A stretch of DNA of 19,739 nucleotides from Spinellus fusiger (taxonomy: Eukaryota; Mucoromycota; Mucoromycetes; Mucorales; Phycomycetaceae). This document shows, piece after piece, positions 8,341-16,446 of this stretch. The position numbers were made by a program, and so were the translations under genes. Within the stretch, counting starts at the first letter, position 1. Every line of letters begins with the position of its first letter. The stretch spans positions 1 to 19,739 of the forward strand of contig JALLLS010000166.1 in NCBI GenBank assembly GCA_025094145.1, read 5' to 3'. The notes beneath the pieces are model-generated. The model was not told where the DNA came from, did not search any database, and was given only the letters and a program-made list of their open reading frames with translations.

Positions 8341-10651
8341 GGTTTTGCTTTTAATTTCATTTTTCCCTGTTTTCGATTTTTTTCGTATTAGTTACCTGGG
8401 GTCATCTATTCATCTTAATGGTGGGTGATTTTCCCTGCTTGAATTTTTTATTTTTACATATTTTCTCCTCTTTAATAAGTTAACCTTCAAGGCCTATGTC
8501 GCCTTCCTACAAAAAGAAAGTGCGACATATGACTGCGTAAAGACGCTTAATAAAAAAAATATGTTTTATACAAAAAAACATGAGTTAAACTACTCATCAA
8601 ATGGTAGAAATGGAAAGAGTCTAAAAAAGAATATCATTCTCCACTGAAGTTGCGGACAAAAGATAAATAGAATTGGTATTTGGTGGGCTTGTTGTAAAGA
8701 TTTCCATACACATGTCACTTATAAGTGCAGTAAAACACTACCATACATGTTCCAGGTTCAATTAGCGATGTGAGAAGCTATAAAATAAATCATCGACACT
8801 CCTTAGCTGTTCATAAGTCACTAGTACATACTCGATAGATGTATAGCTTTTTATATAAAAACTCACGGCACTGGTCGTCTATTATTCTTTTTATAAATGA
8901 GTTAAAGATTTTTTATTCAAAAAGTGTATCAATGAGACCAGGATAAAAGAAAGAAAACTCCCCGATTTTTTTTTTACAAACTTAGATATATGCCATATAT
9001 ATATATCACATACAATATCCATAAAAAAAAGTTGTAGAATAAAATATAGTCTATGATTATCAATAAACTATCTCATTCAAAAATTCAATTGACAATATTG
9101 AATAATGTAAAAGGTTAAAGGTAAAGACTGTAAAATTCCTACTAAACAAGCTATAGTTTATTGTTCATCATCAATAGCAAGTAAGCTGATTCTTAACTGA
9201 ACTTACAACGTTTGAAACTCATATTTCTATTTTAGTTAAGAAACATGCATAAACATAGACATACAAACTTCAAATAGCCTTGTAATAAAGCCTATTGATT
9301 AATAAAAACTATCTTATATGTGTATTGTGTGATTATTTATGACAAAGAAATAGAATTAAACTCTAAAAAGAGTTGATAAGAGACCAAAAAGAGTTTGTAT
9401 CCATTAATGATTGCAGGAGTATAAGGAGGAGTTTACGACTGCACACAAATGCTTAATTTCTGGTCGTCGAGTCTATTTATTTATTTAACTGAACATAAAA
9501 AACAATACTTACTCTTTGTCTAAACAGTTTATTATTCATTAAGATAATGTTTTATTTTTGAAATTACTATCTGATATACATTAGTTTGAAATTTAAATAT
9601 ATTCTCTACTTAAAGTCCTATTGCTATTTGTACCATATAACTAATATATATATATATAGCCTTTATTTGATCCAACAATTCTTCTAACAAAGTATACTAG
9701 TGTTCTCTTTCTAGTCTTACAAAATAAATAAATAAAATACCAATAGATTTTCATCTCTAGAGTCTTGGTGTTAATTCGATCTTATTGTTGTATTCCTAAT
9801 ATATTAGTGAAAGCGCACCAGTTATTAATGAGAAAATAAAGAAAATACATTGATTATAATACATTTATATCTGCAGTCATACTCTCTTAATATTAGTGCT
9901 AGTAAAATAAAAAATTATGGTCGGTTTAATTTATCACAGAGTCGCCGTCTTATATGCTCAACTAATTTATGAGAGAAAGTGTAAGTTCTGTGTATAAATA
10001 TTTAAATTTAACTTCATATACCTACATGTATATTATTATGATTGTATTTTATTGATTTAATTATAATTGAACTTTTCAAATACTCTTGTATCTGCTCATC
10101 GTCAATCATGATAAAGGTAAAGGCTCTTGAATACATTTAGCATATACATCTCAAAAGGCATACTAAGAGTTGAATTCAATAAGAGAAAAATAATTATATA
10201 AAAAAAAAGTGTCTTTATTGGACAATAAGTGTCTAACAAAAACACACACATCAAACAATTCGGAGATAACCGGCATTAGAGCAAAGGTGGGGACATTATA
10301 AGAAAGTAATGCACCTATTCCTAATGCGTATATGCTCCCCTATTTTCTCTTTGAAAAAGAATTACACAATATTTTAAAAATGGACCAATGAAAGCAAGAG
10401 CATAATTGCTAGGAACAAAAAGTACCTTTTGCTCTTTATCATTCCCAGGCTTAATATTATAGGTGTCATTAAGAATATTAATTAAAAATACTAGTCTTCC
10501 TTGTGTGCATTTTTAGGCCTTCCATTATTTATTAACTAACAGCATAATTTTAAGCACCAAAAATAACATTAAAAGCAACATCATGCTCTACAGTGAGCAA
10601 TATACTATACATAATGTATTCTGGTACAATACAACTGTTTACATATGATTA
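8341..10651. other. AT-rich stretch without recognisable genes, right arm
   Basis: Reverse complement of the block at 2500-4812, with the same absence of coding signal. The only internal difference noticed is (TA)7 at 9645-9658. Confidence 0.8.
9645..9658. repeat. (TA)7 microsatellite, right copy
   Basis: One unit shorter than the mirror run at 3493-3508; this causes the 2-bp offset between arms. Confidence 0.95.
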
Positions 10652-10786
10652 TCAGGTGAAAATATTACTCCACCTTTTGATTGGCCTGTAGATTGCTGCA
10701 TACATCAGACGATATGAGTGGGCTTTTCGGCGGGTGTAAGCAGGCCACCAATAGTCTTTCAGTTCTGTCGCATCATCCTGAATCAT
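10652..10786 (-). CDS. Small hypothetical ORF or exon (44 codons), right copy
   Basis: Identical mirror of 2365-2499, so it encodes the same 44 residues with KDYWWPAYTRRK and a Tyr/Arg-rich second half. Family not recognised. It is divergent from the candidate membrane-protein gene at 11389 on the other strand. Confidence 0.35.
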   Translation of the reverse strand: MIQDDATELKDYWWPAYTRRKAHSYRLMYAAIYRPIKRWSNIFT

Positions 10787-11284
10787 CAAATCTTAAGTAT
10801 AGAAGCAGCCTATAAGCAATGGTTTCCTGGACATAGTCATAACACATATAGAATGTGTAACTTAAGCATTACCAAATGCCAACACATACACTAATTAGTA
10901 CATTCCCAATTAGGAATGGATCAACAGAAATACAGTATCAGATGAGAAAAAAAATGGAAATTTTTTTTTGTCTCTGAAAATTTGATTGTGTCAATGCAAA
11001 ATTCAAGTAGAACAAAGATCGGTCTTTTATATAAGAGCGTGCATAAAAGCGGCAATAAAATGAAGAAATCAATAAGAAGTACATCAAAAATAGCATTCTA
11101 TTCTCTTTGATTATATGCAATAGATAGGATAAAGAATGTATAGTGTAAAAAGTGACAATAAGAATATCAAAGAGTCATGAAGCGAAAGACACGGGCTTTC
11201 TTGCATGTGGGAAGGTGTGAGGTCATTCTAGCAGCGACGTGTACTGTGACTGCCAAAATATAGCAGTAGATATAGTCACGACTC

Positions 11285-11388
11285 AGGTCGCGTTCTGCCC
11301 TTTTCTTTTCTTTTCTTTCATCACTCTCTCGCTCTTTTCACACTCACTTTCTCATTGAATGGATGAATGCATGCTCCATATTTGAAGC
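11285..11388 (+). promoter_or_regulatory. CT-rich leader or promoter with upstream ATGs
   Basis: A strongly pyrimidine-rich stretch (TTTTCTTTTC repeats, then CACTCTCTCGCTC) ends just before the ATG at 11389, as is common directly upstream of fungal start codons. Two short upstream ORFs (ATGGATGAATGC... and the overlapping ATGAATGC...) begin between 11362 and 11367, which would lower or regulate translation from 11389 if they lie in the mRNA. The mirror copy is at 1763-1866. Confidence 0.35.
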
Positions 11389-11774
11389 ATGGAGGAGAAG
11401 ATAAAAAAAGTGTTCTTCTCATCATGTCTTCCTCATCGTTCATTCAGTTTGGACATGACGCCATTCAAACTTGGTAATGTTCAACTTTTTTTTTCTTTCT
11501 TTCTGCGGCACCTTATCCAGCCATCAATAACTATGACTTTGGTCAACATTCTTCTAATGATACTAATATAGTCACTGCCTGGATAGTTGTAGCTGCTGCA
11601 GTTTTCATAATTACAACCAATCAGAATCATCTTATGGACCTACTGGTAGATATGAAAGATCTCTCTTATACTCAATCTATACTTACCTATGTTTGTTTTT
11701 AGAACTCTTTTTACATAAAAGAAGCATACCATTGGTCAAGAGTACTCATAGACACACAAGGAAAGTTCATTTGA
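11389..11774 (+). CDS. Candidate three-exon gene for a small single-span membrane protein
   Basis: Model: exon 1 11389-11473; intron 11474-11520 (GTAATG ... GTTCAAC ... long pyrimidine tract ... CCAG, 47 nt); exon 2 11521-11644; intron 11645-11702 (GTAGAT ... TTTGTTTTTAG, 58 nt); exon 3 11703-11774 ending TGA. Frames join cleanly. Without the second splice the frame ends at TAG 11700-11702 (88 residues). Exon 2 reads INNYDFGQHSSNDTN, then one hydrophobic span, VTAWIVVAAAVFIITTN. Exon 3 reads NSFYIKEAYHWSRVLIDT. The start is uncertain: the ATG at 11389 is the only one whose frame survives splicing, but it lies downstream of two short upstream ORFs. I do not recognise the family. The weakest part is the GTAGAT donor. 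Direct read-through of the whole stretch gives only a 60-residue ORF, in which the membrane segment is out of frame. Confidence 0.45.
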
Positions 11775-11811
11775 TACAATCTATTTTTTCTACTCTTTTG
11801 TATTCTTGACC

Positions 11812-11882
11812 CATGGCCAATATAGAATGAGAATAAAAACAATCACAAAAAATCAGAAAAAATCTCATTCTATTTGACCATG
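11812..11882. repeat. 71-bp foldback (hairpin-forming) sequence, right copy
   Basis: Mirror of 1269-1339, with a stem of about 20 bp. It lies 38 bp after the stop of the candidate membrane-protein gene and inside the open stretch leading into the mini-intron locus, so it may mark the boundary between two transcripts. Confidence 0.7.
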
Positions 11883-12088
11883 CACGGGTATCTTCTTGGG
11901 TCCTATTTCTTGGGCGCCTTTTGTCGCCCGTAGTTCTGTGCCCTCATTGGGCCGTAGTTAAGGCCATAGTGTGCCATAGGTTTGTAATATCGCCATTTTT
12001 TTTGGTTCCGTTTCTCTCTCTCTCTCTCTCTTGGGTGCTGTTGGTGTTCTCTCTTCTGGGGGATGTATTTTTTGCCCTTTCTTGGGCG

Positions 12089-12827
12089 ATGGTTTGGTAA
12101 GTCATGCTTTGGGTGTCTTTTTCTAACATCATCTTCTTAGTCACTCATTCCCCCCTTCCTGTCCTTACCTCTTCCTCTTCCTGTCCTTACCTCTTCCTCT
12201 TCCTGTCCTTACCTCTTCCTCTTCCTGTCCTTACCTCTTCCTCTTCCTGTCCTTCCTCCTCCCTCGGTAAGTCTTGTTATTCATGAGTTTGTTCTAATGT
12301 CTTTGTTTTAGGCTCCATCTGGTCTTGGCCAGACCACCCAATTTTGGGTTAAAAAAACAAAAAAAAAACAAAAAACAAAACAAAACAAAACAAAAAAATC
12401 ATAAAACAAAAAAAACAAAACAAAAAACAAAAAAAAATCCGAAAAACAAAAAAAATCAAAAAATTAAAAAAAAAATCAAAAAAATCAAAAAAAAACCCAT
12501 TTTCTGGTAAGTCTTGTCTTTGATGTCTTTATCTAACATTGTCTTCTTAGTTCCTTTCTGTTCTTTTCTTCCCTCCTCCTCCATTCTGTGTGTGCGTGTG
12601 TGTGCGCTCTGGTAAGTCTTGTTTTTATGGGGTTTGTTCTAACATTATCTTTTTAGTCCTTCCTTCCCCCTTTCCAGTCCTTTCTTGCTTTTTTGCCTCT
12701 TGTTTTTTGTTTTGGTGCTCTTTTGGGGCATTGGTTTGGTGGGCCCTTGGTTTGGTGGGCTCTTGGTGGGGCATTGAGGTATGTTTTGTGGGTTTTTTCG
12801 GGACTCACTTGTTCTTGGTTTCAATGA
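12089..12827 (+). CDS. Mini-intron locus: simple-sequence exons split by four similar introns
   Basis: Four introns (12097-12140, 12267-12311, 12507-12550, 12612-12656) share a GTAAGTCWTG donor, a TCTAAC/TCTAAT branch-like site and a TTAG or TTTAG end. Exons between them are 126, 195 and 61 nt. Splicing from the ATG at 12089 to TGA 12825-12827 gives 561 nt (186 residues): a Leu/Pro/Ser-rich hydrophobic N-part from the 22-bp repeats, a Lys/Asn/Gln-rich middle from the A-rich tract, a Cys/Val patch from the TG run, then a Gly/Trp-rich hydrophobic end. Unspliced, the frame stops at once (TGG TAA at intron A). The open frame extends upstream to 11837 with no other ATG, so more exons may exist. 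Openness is weak evidence in pyrimidine-rich DNA. No family is recognised; it may equally be a spliced non-coding RNA. Confidence 0.3.
12097..12140 (+). other. Predicted intron A (44 nt)
   Basis: GTAAGTCATG donor, TTCTAACATC branch region, TCTTCTTAG acceptor. Mirror copy at 1011-1054. Confidence 0.65.
12165..12252 (+). repeat. 22-bp tandem repeat, 4 units, right copy
   Basis: Reverse complement of 899-986. It forms the core of the exon between introns A and B. Because the unit is 22 bp, the three frames are used in turn across successive units, giving alternating LPLPL, SSSS and LFLFL stretches. Confidence 0.95.
12267..12311 (+). other. Predicted intron B (45 nt)
   Basis: GTAAGTCTTG donor, TTCTAATGTC branch region, GTTTTAG acceptor. 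Mirror copy at 840-884. Confidence 0.65.
12351..12495 (+). repeat. A-rich low-complexity tract, right copy (shorter allele)
   Basis: Runs of A broken by C or TC. It is 8 bp shorter than the mirror tract at 648-800 and makes up most of the exon between introns B and C. Confidence 0.9.
12507..12550 (+). other. Predicted intron C (44 nt)
   Basis: GTAAGTCTTG donor, ATCTAACATT branch region, TCTTCTTAG acceptor. Mirror copy at 593-636. Confidence 0.65.
12612..12656 (+). other. Predicted intron D (45 nt)
   Basis: GTAAGTCTTG donor, TTCTAACATT branch region, TCTTTTTAG acceptor. Mirror copy at 487-531. Confidence 0.65.
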
Positions 12828-13004
12828 TAGGGAAATGTATCAGGTTATAGTTGTTACACTATAGAGAATTGTTACTATGCTTGATCTTAGACTTAAGGCT
12901 AGTAGAGGTTTTAACAACGGTATTGGTGCATGTCCGGGGTAGTTGGATTATCTAGCCCATGTACTGCAAATGATCTTAATTAATCGGCTTGAGAGGGCTG
13001 ACAG

Positions 13005-13130
13005 GTAAGTATAAGGTGATGATGTGGTAGAGGTGGCCGTTGGTGTTTTCTCTGGGACGTCAGTCTCTGGTTTACTTTCTTGACCTATTTTTCTACTCAT
13101 GCTCCTGGTTTGTTTCTACTTTTTTTTTAG
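13005..13130 (+). other. Intron-like segment E, right-arm copy
   Basis: GTAAGTATAAGG donor after CAG; ends in nine T followed by AG. At 126 nt it is much longer than introns A-D and not similar to them. It finishes 12 bp before the visible arm end at 13142, so any downstream exon would differ between the two arms. Confidence 0.35.
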
Positions 13131-13142
13131 TCTCAGTGTCTC

Positions 13143-13692
13143 TCATTTGGTTCTCTTTCCCAATCTTCTCTAACATCTTTTGATGTCTCTTCACCTATAC
13201 ATCACTGAAGGCTTTTTCCCTGTGGGGTTTTTTGATGCCTCTATAGTCTTTATAGGAAATCATAGAAACAGATTTTATCTTTCATATTCACCAGGAGCAG
13301 TTTTTAATAAAAAGTGGTTGAATATAATGTGGTTTTTGACTGATTAAATTAGTATGGCTTCTGCTGCTGAAAATTAATTTATGCAAACCATTTCATTTTG
13401 GGTTTTAAAAATTAACTTTGTCTCTCCCCTATAGTTCAATCTCGTAAATGCACAAAGTCGTTATCTAAGGAACCCATAAAATTATTAACTGAGCTTTTTA
13501 AATTATTTTCATTAATCAAACTCAGAATGATGTTCAATATGTTTGCTCTACTTTATTATGACTGTAGCTCAATGTTAGATATAGACTTAAGACTTCCAAT
13601 ACATAAATAAAATAAAATGGTTATGTAGACTGGTTCTCCTACAGTTGATTTGTAGATATTTTTTTAATTAAAGAATAATTAATTGTTCTCAT
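13143..13692. other. Single-copy AT-rich DNA just outside the right arm
   Basis: It starts with a pyrimidine-rich stretch containing a TCTAACATC motif near 13165-13177, like the branch sites of introns A-D, then turns into AT-rich DNA with no ORF or repeat I can support. Confidence 0.7.
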
Positions 13693-13875
13693 ATGAGAAA
13701 TAAACTTGATAGAATATTTCATAAAGATACAATGATAATTATGAGTATAGGTTTATTCACTATAAATTACTACGGCATTTTGGTTCAAGGAAATCTCAAA
13801 CAAGACTCAGTACAGAAAATACTAAAGGAGTTTATAAAATATTCATCCAAGTGGAAAATGGAATTCTGTGACTGA
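13693..13875 (+). CDS. Hypothetical ORF of 60 codons, weak
   Basis: Starts ATG at 13693 and ends TGA at 13873-13875. The second half (YYGILVQGNLKQDSVQKI and on to KWKMEFCD) has a protein-like mix of residues; the first half is AT-driven Ile/Met/Lys. No motif or family is recognised. A predicted intron follows 48 bases later, but its frame cannot be joined to this ORF because of the stop. It may be a remnant of an old element. Confidence 0.2.
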   Translation: MRNKLDRIFHKDTMIIMSIGLFTINYYGILVQGNLKQDSVQKILKEFIKYSSKWKMEFCD

Positions 13876-13923
13876 AGAATGACTACTAAAGGCAGACATG
13901 AGAGCTGCAAGTTAATAATAAAG

Positions 13924-13980
13924 GTAAGTATAAATTGGCTGTTGTTGTTGTATAATGACTTCTCATCACCTTTTTCATAG
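13924..13980 (+). other. Predicted intron (57 nt)
   Basis: GTAAGTATAAATTG donor after AAG, a TAATGACTTC branch-like site, and a pyrimidine-rich CCTTTTTCATAG acceptor. The signals are good, but flanking exons are not clear. It sits 72 bp upstream of the ORF at 14053. Confidence 0.4.
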
Positions 13981-14052
13981 ACTGTGAATCATTGTGGCTT
14001 ATTACATTGGCACAGTAATATATGTGCCATTTGATAGCAGAGTAAGACGCTT

Positions 14053-14253
14053 ATGGCATCGGAAGAAGCAGTTTGTTCTGTAGTCCTATTAAGTGTATTA
14101 TTTTCTTTGTATTTTCTTCTCGGTCATCTCAGAACAGTCAGAGCACTGAGCGTCTGTGTATTAAAGGAACAAGCTCAACGATATGAATCGGATGTCGAGA
14201 TTCAGCCCAACAGACCTTCCGACTTCAGTATCCGACGATATTCTTCTTTCTAA
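14053..14253 (+). CDS. Hypothetical ORF of 66 codons with hydrophobic N-part
   Basis: ATG at 14053, TAA at 14251-14253. The residues after MASEEAV form one hydrophobic span (about residues 8-24, VCSVVLLSVLFSLYFLL). A polar tail with KEQAQRYESDVEIQ and RPSDFSIRRYSSF is encoded by GC-richer DNA than the surroundings. A possible acceptor (TCTTCTCGGTCATCTCAG) lies inside it, so the upstream part could instead be intron and the tail an exon in another frame. No family recognised; the polar tail is the most gene-like part. Confidence 0.3.
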   Translation: MASEEAVCSVVLLSVLFSLYFLLGHLRTVRALSVCVLKEQAQRYESDVEIQPNRPSDFSIRRYSSF

Positions 14254-14775
14254 ACAGTGTTGTTTGATTGTACACTTTTCTTTATTTTATTTTTAGCATT
14301 AAAAATGAAACCTTTCTGCATCCAATAATTTTATGTTTATTTATTGATAATTAAACTAAAATATTTATCCATCAAATTTATGGAAAGGAAGGTATACAAC
14401 AGTGAAATTCAAAGAAGAAAGATTAGACTACTGAGGCTATGGGACATTAAATTTCACAGAAATCTATCATTTGTACCATTGATCACACTGCCTTGATAAT
14501 GGAAATAAAACACCCCACTGTGACACACAAACACAAACACACCAAACTCATCTAGAACTCATTATAATGATGAATCATATAAAGACTATGCTTGTTCTCA
14601 GTAATAGAGCTGTGGTTGCTATTGCCACTGATGTGGAATATCATATCAGCTATTCAGTCTAAACAGGTTTTTAATTATGCGGACACTGTGATGTTTAAAA
14701 CTCATATGCGACAAGACTCTATTAGTCTCTCATCAACAAAAAGAGTCTATGAATGCACCATGAACACTACCTGTG
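14254..14775. other. AT-rich stretch with no supported feature
   Basis: It holds a CA/ACAAAC-rich run near 14520-14543 and poly-T before 14296. The 69-codon ORF at 14592-14801 overlaps the start of the next repeat and has no protein-like features. Confidence 0.6.
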
Positions 14776-15256
14776 TGATTATTCAGACAAGTAGAAAATA
14801 ACGAGACTGAACAAAGATAATTTTTATTAAGTGAAGAGTGGTTCATTATTTATACTTTTTGTGGGTGCTTATCCTTCAGTGGCATTCTACCTTTTGGTAG
14901 TTAATGATTAGTCCATGGCATAGTGTATTGATAGATGCAACCGTATGGTTGGTTCATTGAATAAGCACACCATTATAGAGCCATCTATTATGTCTTCACT
15001 TTTAATTGCCTTTGATAGGACTTATTTAATCCACTAAGGATTTATAGATGAAGGCAGCTCATTAAGTGTCTGATAATAATTTGAGCTTAGAAGGTTGATT
15101 TGTAGTTACGACCGATCAGTGAGATGATACAGAGATGTACTATGGTACTTGTGTGCACTCAAGCTTTCATAGAGTATTCTGAATGTCACAGCATACTACT
15201 CATGTTGACCAATTCATGAAGAATCTTTGGATTGAAGTCGGAACACGACAATCTGC
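14776..15256 (+). repeat. Interspersed repeat, copy 2, without the LTR insertion
   Basis: Inverted, slightly diverged copy of 6441-7377. It lacks the solo LTR (intact target at 14961-14965) and the 50-bp segment between the CCAACCAT repeats. Its last ~110 bases match the upstream end of the LINE-A ORF, with one base lost near 15181 (CTGAATGTC against CTGATATGTC). Similarity stops at about 15256, where a different ORF2 fragment starts. Confidence 0.85.
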
Positions 15257-16026
15257 AAGCCAAATTTGTTGAGCGCGCAGCCACCCTTCCTGAAGACACC
15301 CTCCTCTGGTGCCTTGTCCCGCAGCTTGAAGCACCCCAGAGTAAAGCCAGATGGATTAAGCTACGTGACAATGTACTCTGGCAAAATGCTCAAAGAATAG
15401 GACGGGCTCACAACCCTCCTAAATATCCATTAAAAGTAGCTTATCTTGAACGTCTTCAAAGTGAAATGACTAATCTAGTACGTGGCAAGAATCCGCTGGT
15501 GAGGGTAGCCCGTGGACTATGTAGACCTGTTTGGGATCCAATTCTTCTACTACCATGCACGCGCAAAGAAAGACATCGTCTACTAAAATGGAGGATTGCT
15601 TGGTTACCACCAACACCTTCAGTTCCTTGCCAATGTGGCCACCCATCTGCCAATTGGGACCACTTTCTCACTTGCACATTCGTTGACCATGAACGCTCCA
15701 CGTTCTTGTTCTTCCTAGTTCCTGCACCACCACAAGACATTCATCCAATTGACTATTGTCTAAATCTTCTGCCGCGCACGGTTAAGTCTTTTGTTAAATG
15801 GCGAGATCTTTGGCCCAGTTTGTTAATACTGCTGCAAGCGATTGATCGAGCCATGTCTACTCGAGACTTTAAGGTAGAGCCATCAGCTGGTAGCTTGCTC
15901 ATTGAGGCTGCTGATGGGTGTGTTGAGCAGGAACGCCAACGCCGCCATAGAGTGCAAAGACTCCTGCAGCAACAGACGCTGTATCCTCACTTCTCCTCCG
16001 ATCTCTCCTCTACCACCCATTCTTAA
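15241..16026 (+). pseudogene. LINE ORF2 C-terminal fragment with Cys/His knuckle
   Basis: The reading frame is open from about 15220 to TAA at 16024-16026 (about 260 residues). The middle carries RKERHRLLKWRIAWLPP, then a zinc-knuckle-like CQCGHPSANWDHFLTC, then LNLLPRTVKSFVKWRDLWP. In my knowledge this order (RHRLLKW, Cys/His motif, NLLP, W..LWP) is the C-terminus of fungal LINE-type reverse-transcriptase polyproteins. Endonuclease and RT core are absent, and there is no real start codon. The fragment begins exactly where the 14776-15256 repeat ends, so it is either a 5'-truncated insertion or a deletion product. It differs from the LINE-A end, whose knuckle is CPIC...H...C. No internal stops, so it is probably younger than LINE-A. 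Confidence 0.75.
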
Positions 16027-16295
16027 CCCGTTTAGCAAAGCCAGAAGCTGCTAGTGTAGTTGCTGTATTTGTGTCCTCAGGATTGTCCGAGTTGCTCTAA
16101 GTATCCCTCGTTGGATTTCGAATCGCCACAGGATGACGGTTATCTTTTTGTTGTCCTGGTTTCCTTGCTGACTTTATGGCCTTTTGGATGTCTATTCATA
16201 ATTCTCATTTTACCATCATTTCCACTCATTTTCATTATTTTCCCCTCATTTCGAGGTTTTATATTCTCTTTTCTTTCTGTTTCCCATTCATTTGC

Positions 16296-16446
16296 ATTAT
16301 TTTTTTCACTTTTGTATTTGAAGTGTTTATATGTTTATTCATTTTTTTTTCCAAAAGTTCTCATAGGGTGGCTGATATGCCCAATGCGCGAATAGCAAAC
16401 CACACCCAAAAAATAAAAAATACTTTGAACTGTATCTACTTGCTAG
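16296..16446 (+). repeat. LINE 3'-tail repeat, copy 1
   Basis: About 150 bp, beginning TTTTTTCACTTTTGTATTTG, through AAAAGTTCTCATAGGGTGGC and CCCAATGCGCGAATAGCAA, to TATCTACTTGCTA. It recurs at 17788-17940 in direct orientation with a few substitutions and small indels. It lies 270 bp downstream of the ORF2 stop, in a 3'-untranslated position. The AT/pyrimidine-rich lead-ins of both copies (from about 16190 and 17740) are also similar in style. Confidence 0.85.

Larger units (their letters stand above)
7929..13142 (-). repeat. Right arm of giant inverted repeat (derived copy)
   Basis: Reverse complement of 1-5224. The inner edge at 7929 cuts into the LINE-A zinc-finger coding region, which in the left arm continues upstream into the spacer. 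The breakpoint therefore lies inside a pre-existing LINE, and this arm is the inverted duplicate. Differences from the left arm: the T-rich exon tract is 8 bp shorter (one GAT-run unit fewer), and the TA run has 7 instead of 8 units. Both are mutation-prone simple sequences, so the duplication is recent, recently gene-converted, or an assembly artefact. Confidence 0.95.

Noticed and set aside
8750..8770. tRNA-like T-loop sequence (CAGGTTCAATTAG)
   Set aside because: No matching acceptor, D or anticodon arms around it; no tRNA supported anywhere in the window.
11424..11473. ATG at about 11424 (MSSSSFIQFGHD) as the start of the membrane-protein gene
   Set aside because: It looks like a natural N-terminus, but after the best splice it meets TAA within a few codons; only the 11389 frame continues.
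12104..12286. 60-codon ORF, its mirror at 865-1047, and the antisense 66-codon ORFs at 11944-12144 and 1007-1207
   Set aside because: They overlap introns A and B or run antisense through the tandem and (CT)n repeats; low complexity gives open frames without meaning.
12590..12850. 86-codon ORF and its mirror at 293-553
   Set aside because: It reads straight through predicted intron D, and its Cys/Phe/Leu/Trp-rich sequence is a by-product of GT-rich DNA.
1..13142. The palindrome as terminal inverted repeats of one giant DNA transposon
   Set aside because: The inner boundary cuts through a LINE, no intact transposase lies in the spacer, and no target duplication can be seen because the left end is outside the window.
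14592..14801. 69-codon ORF
   Set aside because: It runs into the 14776-15256 repeat, has no recognisable motif and has a biased AT-driven composition.
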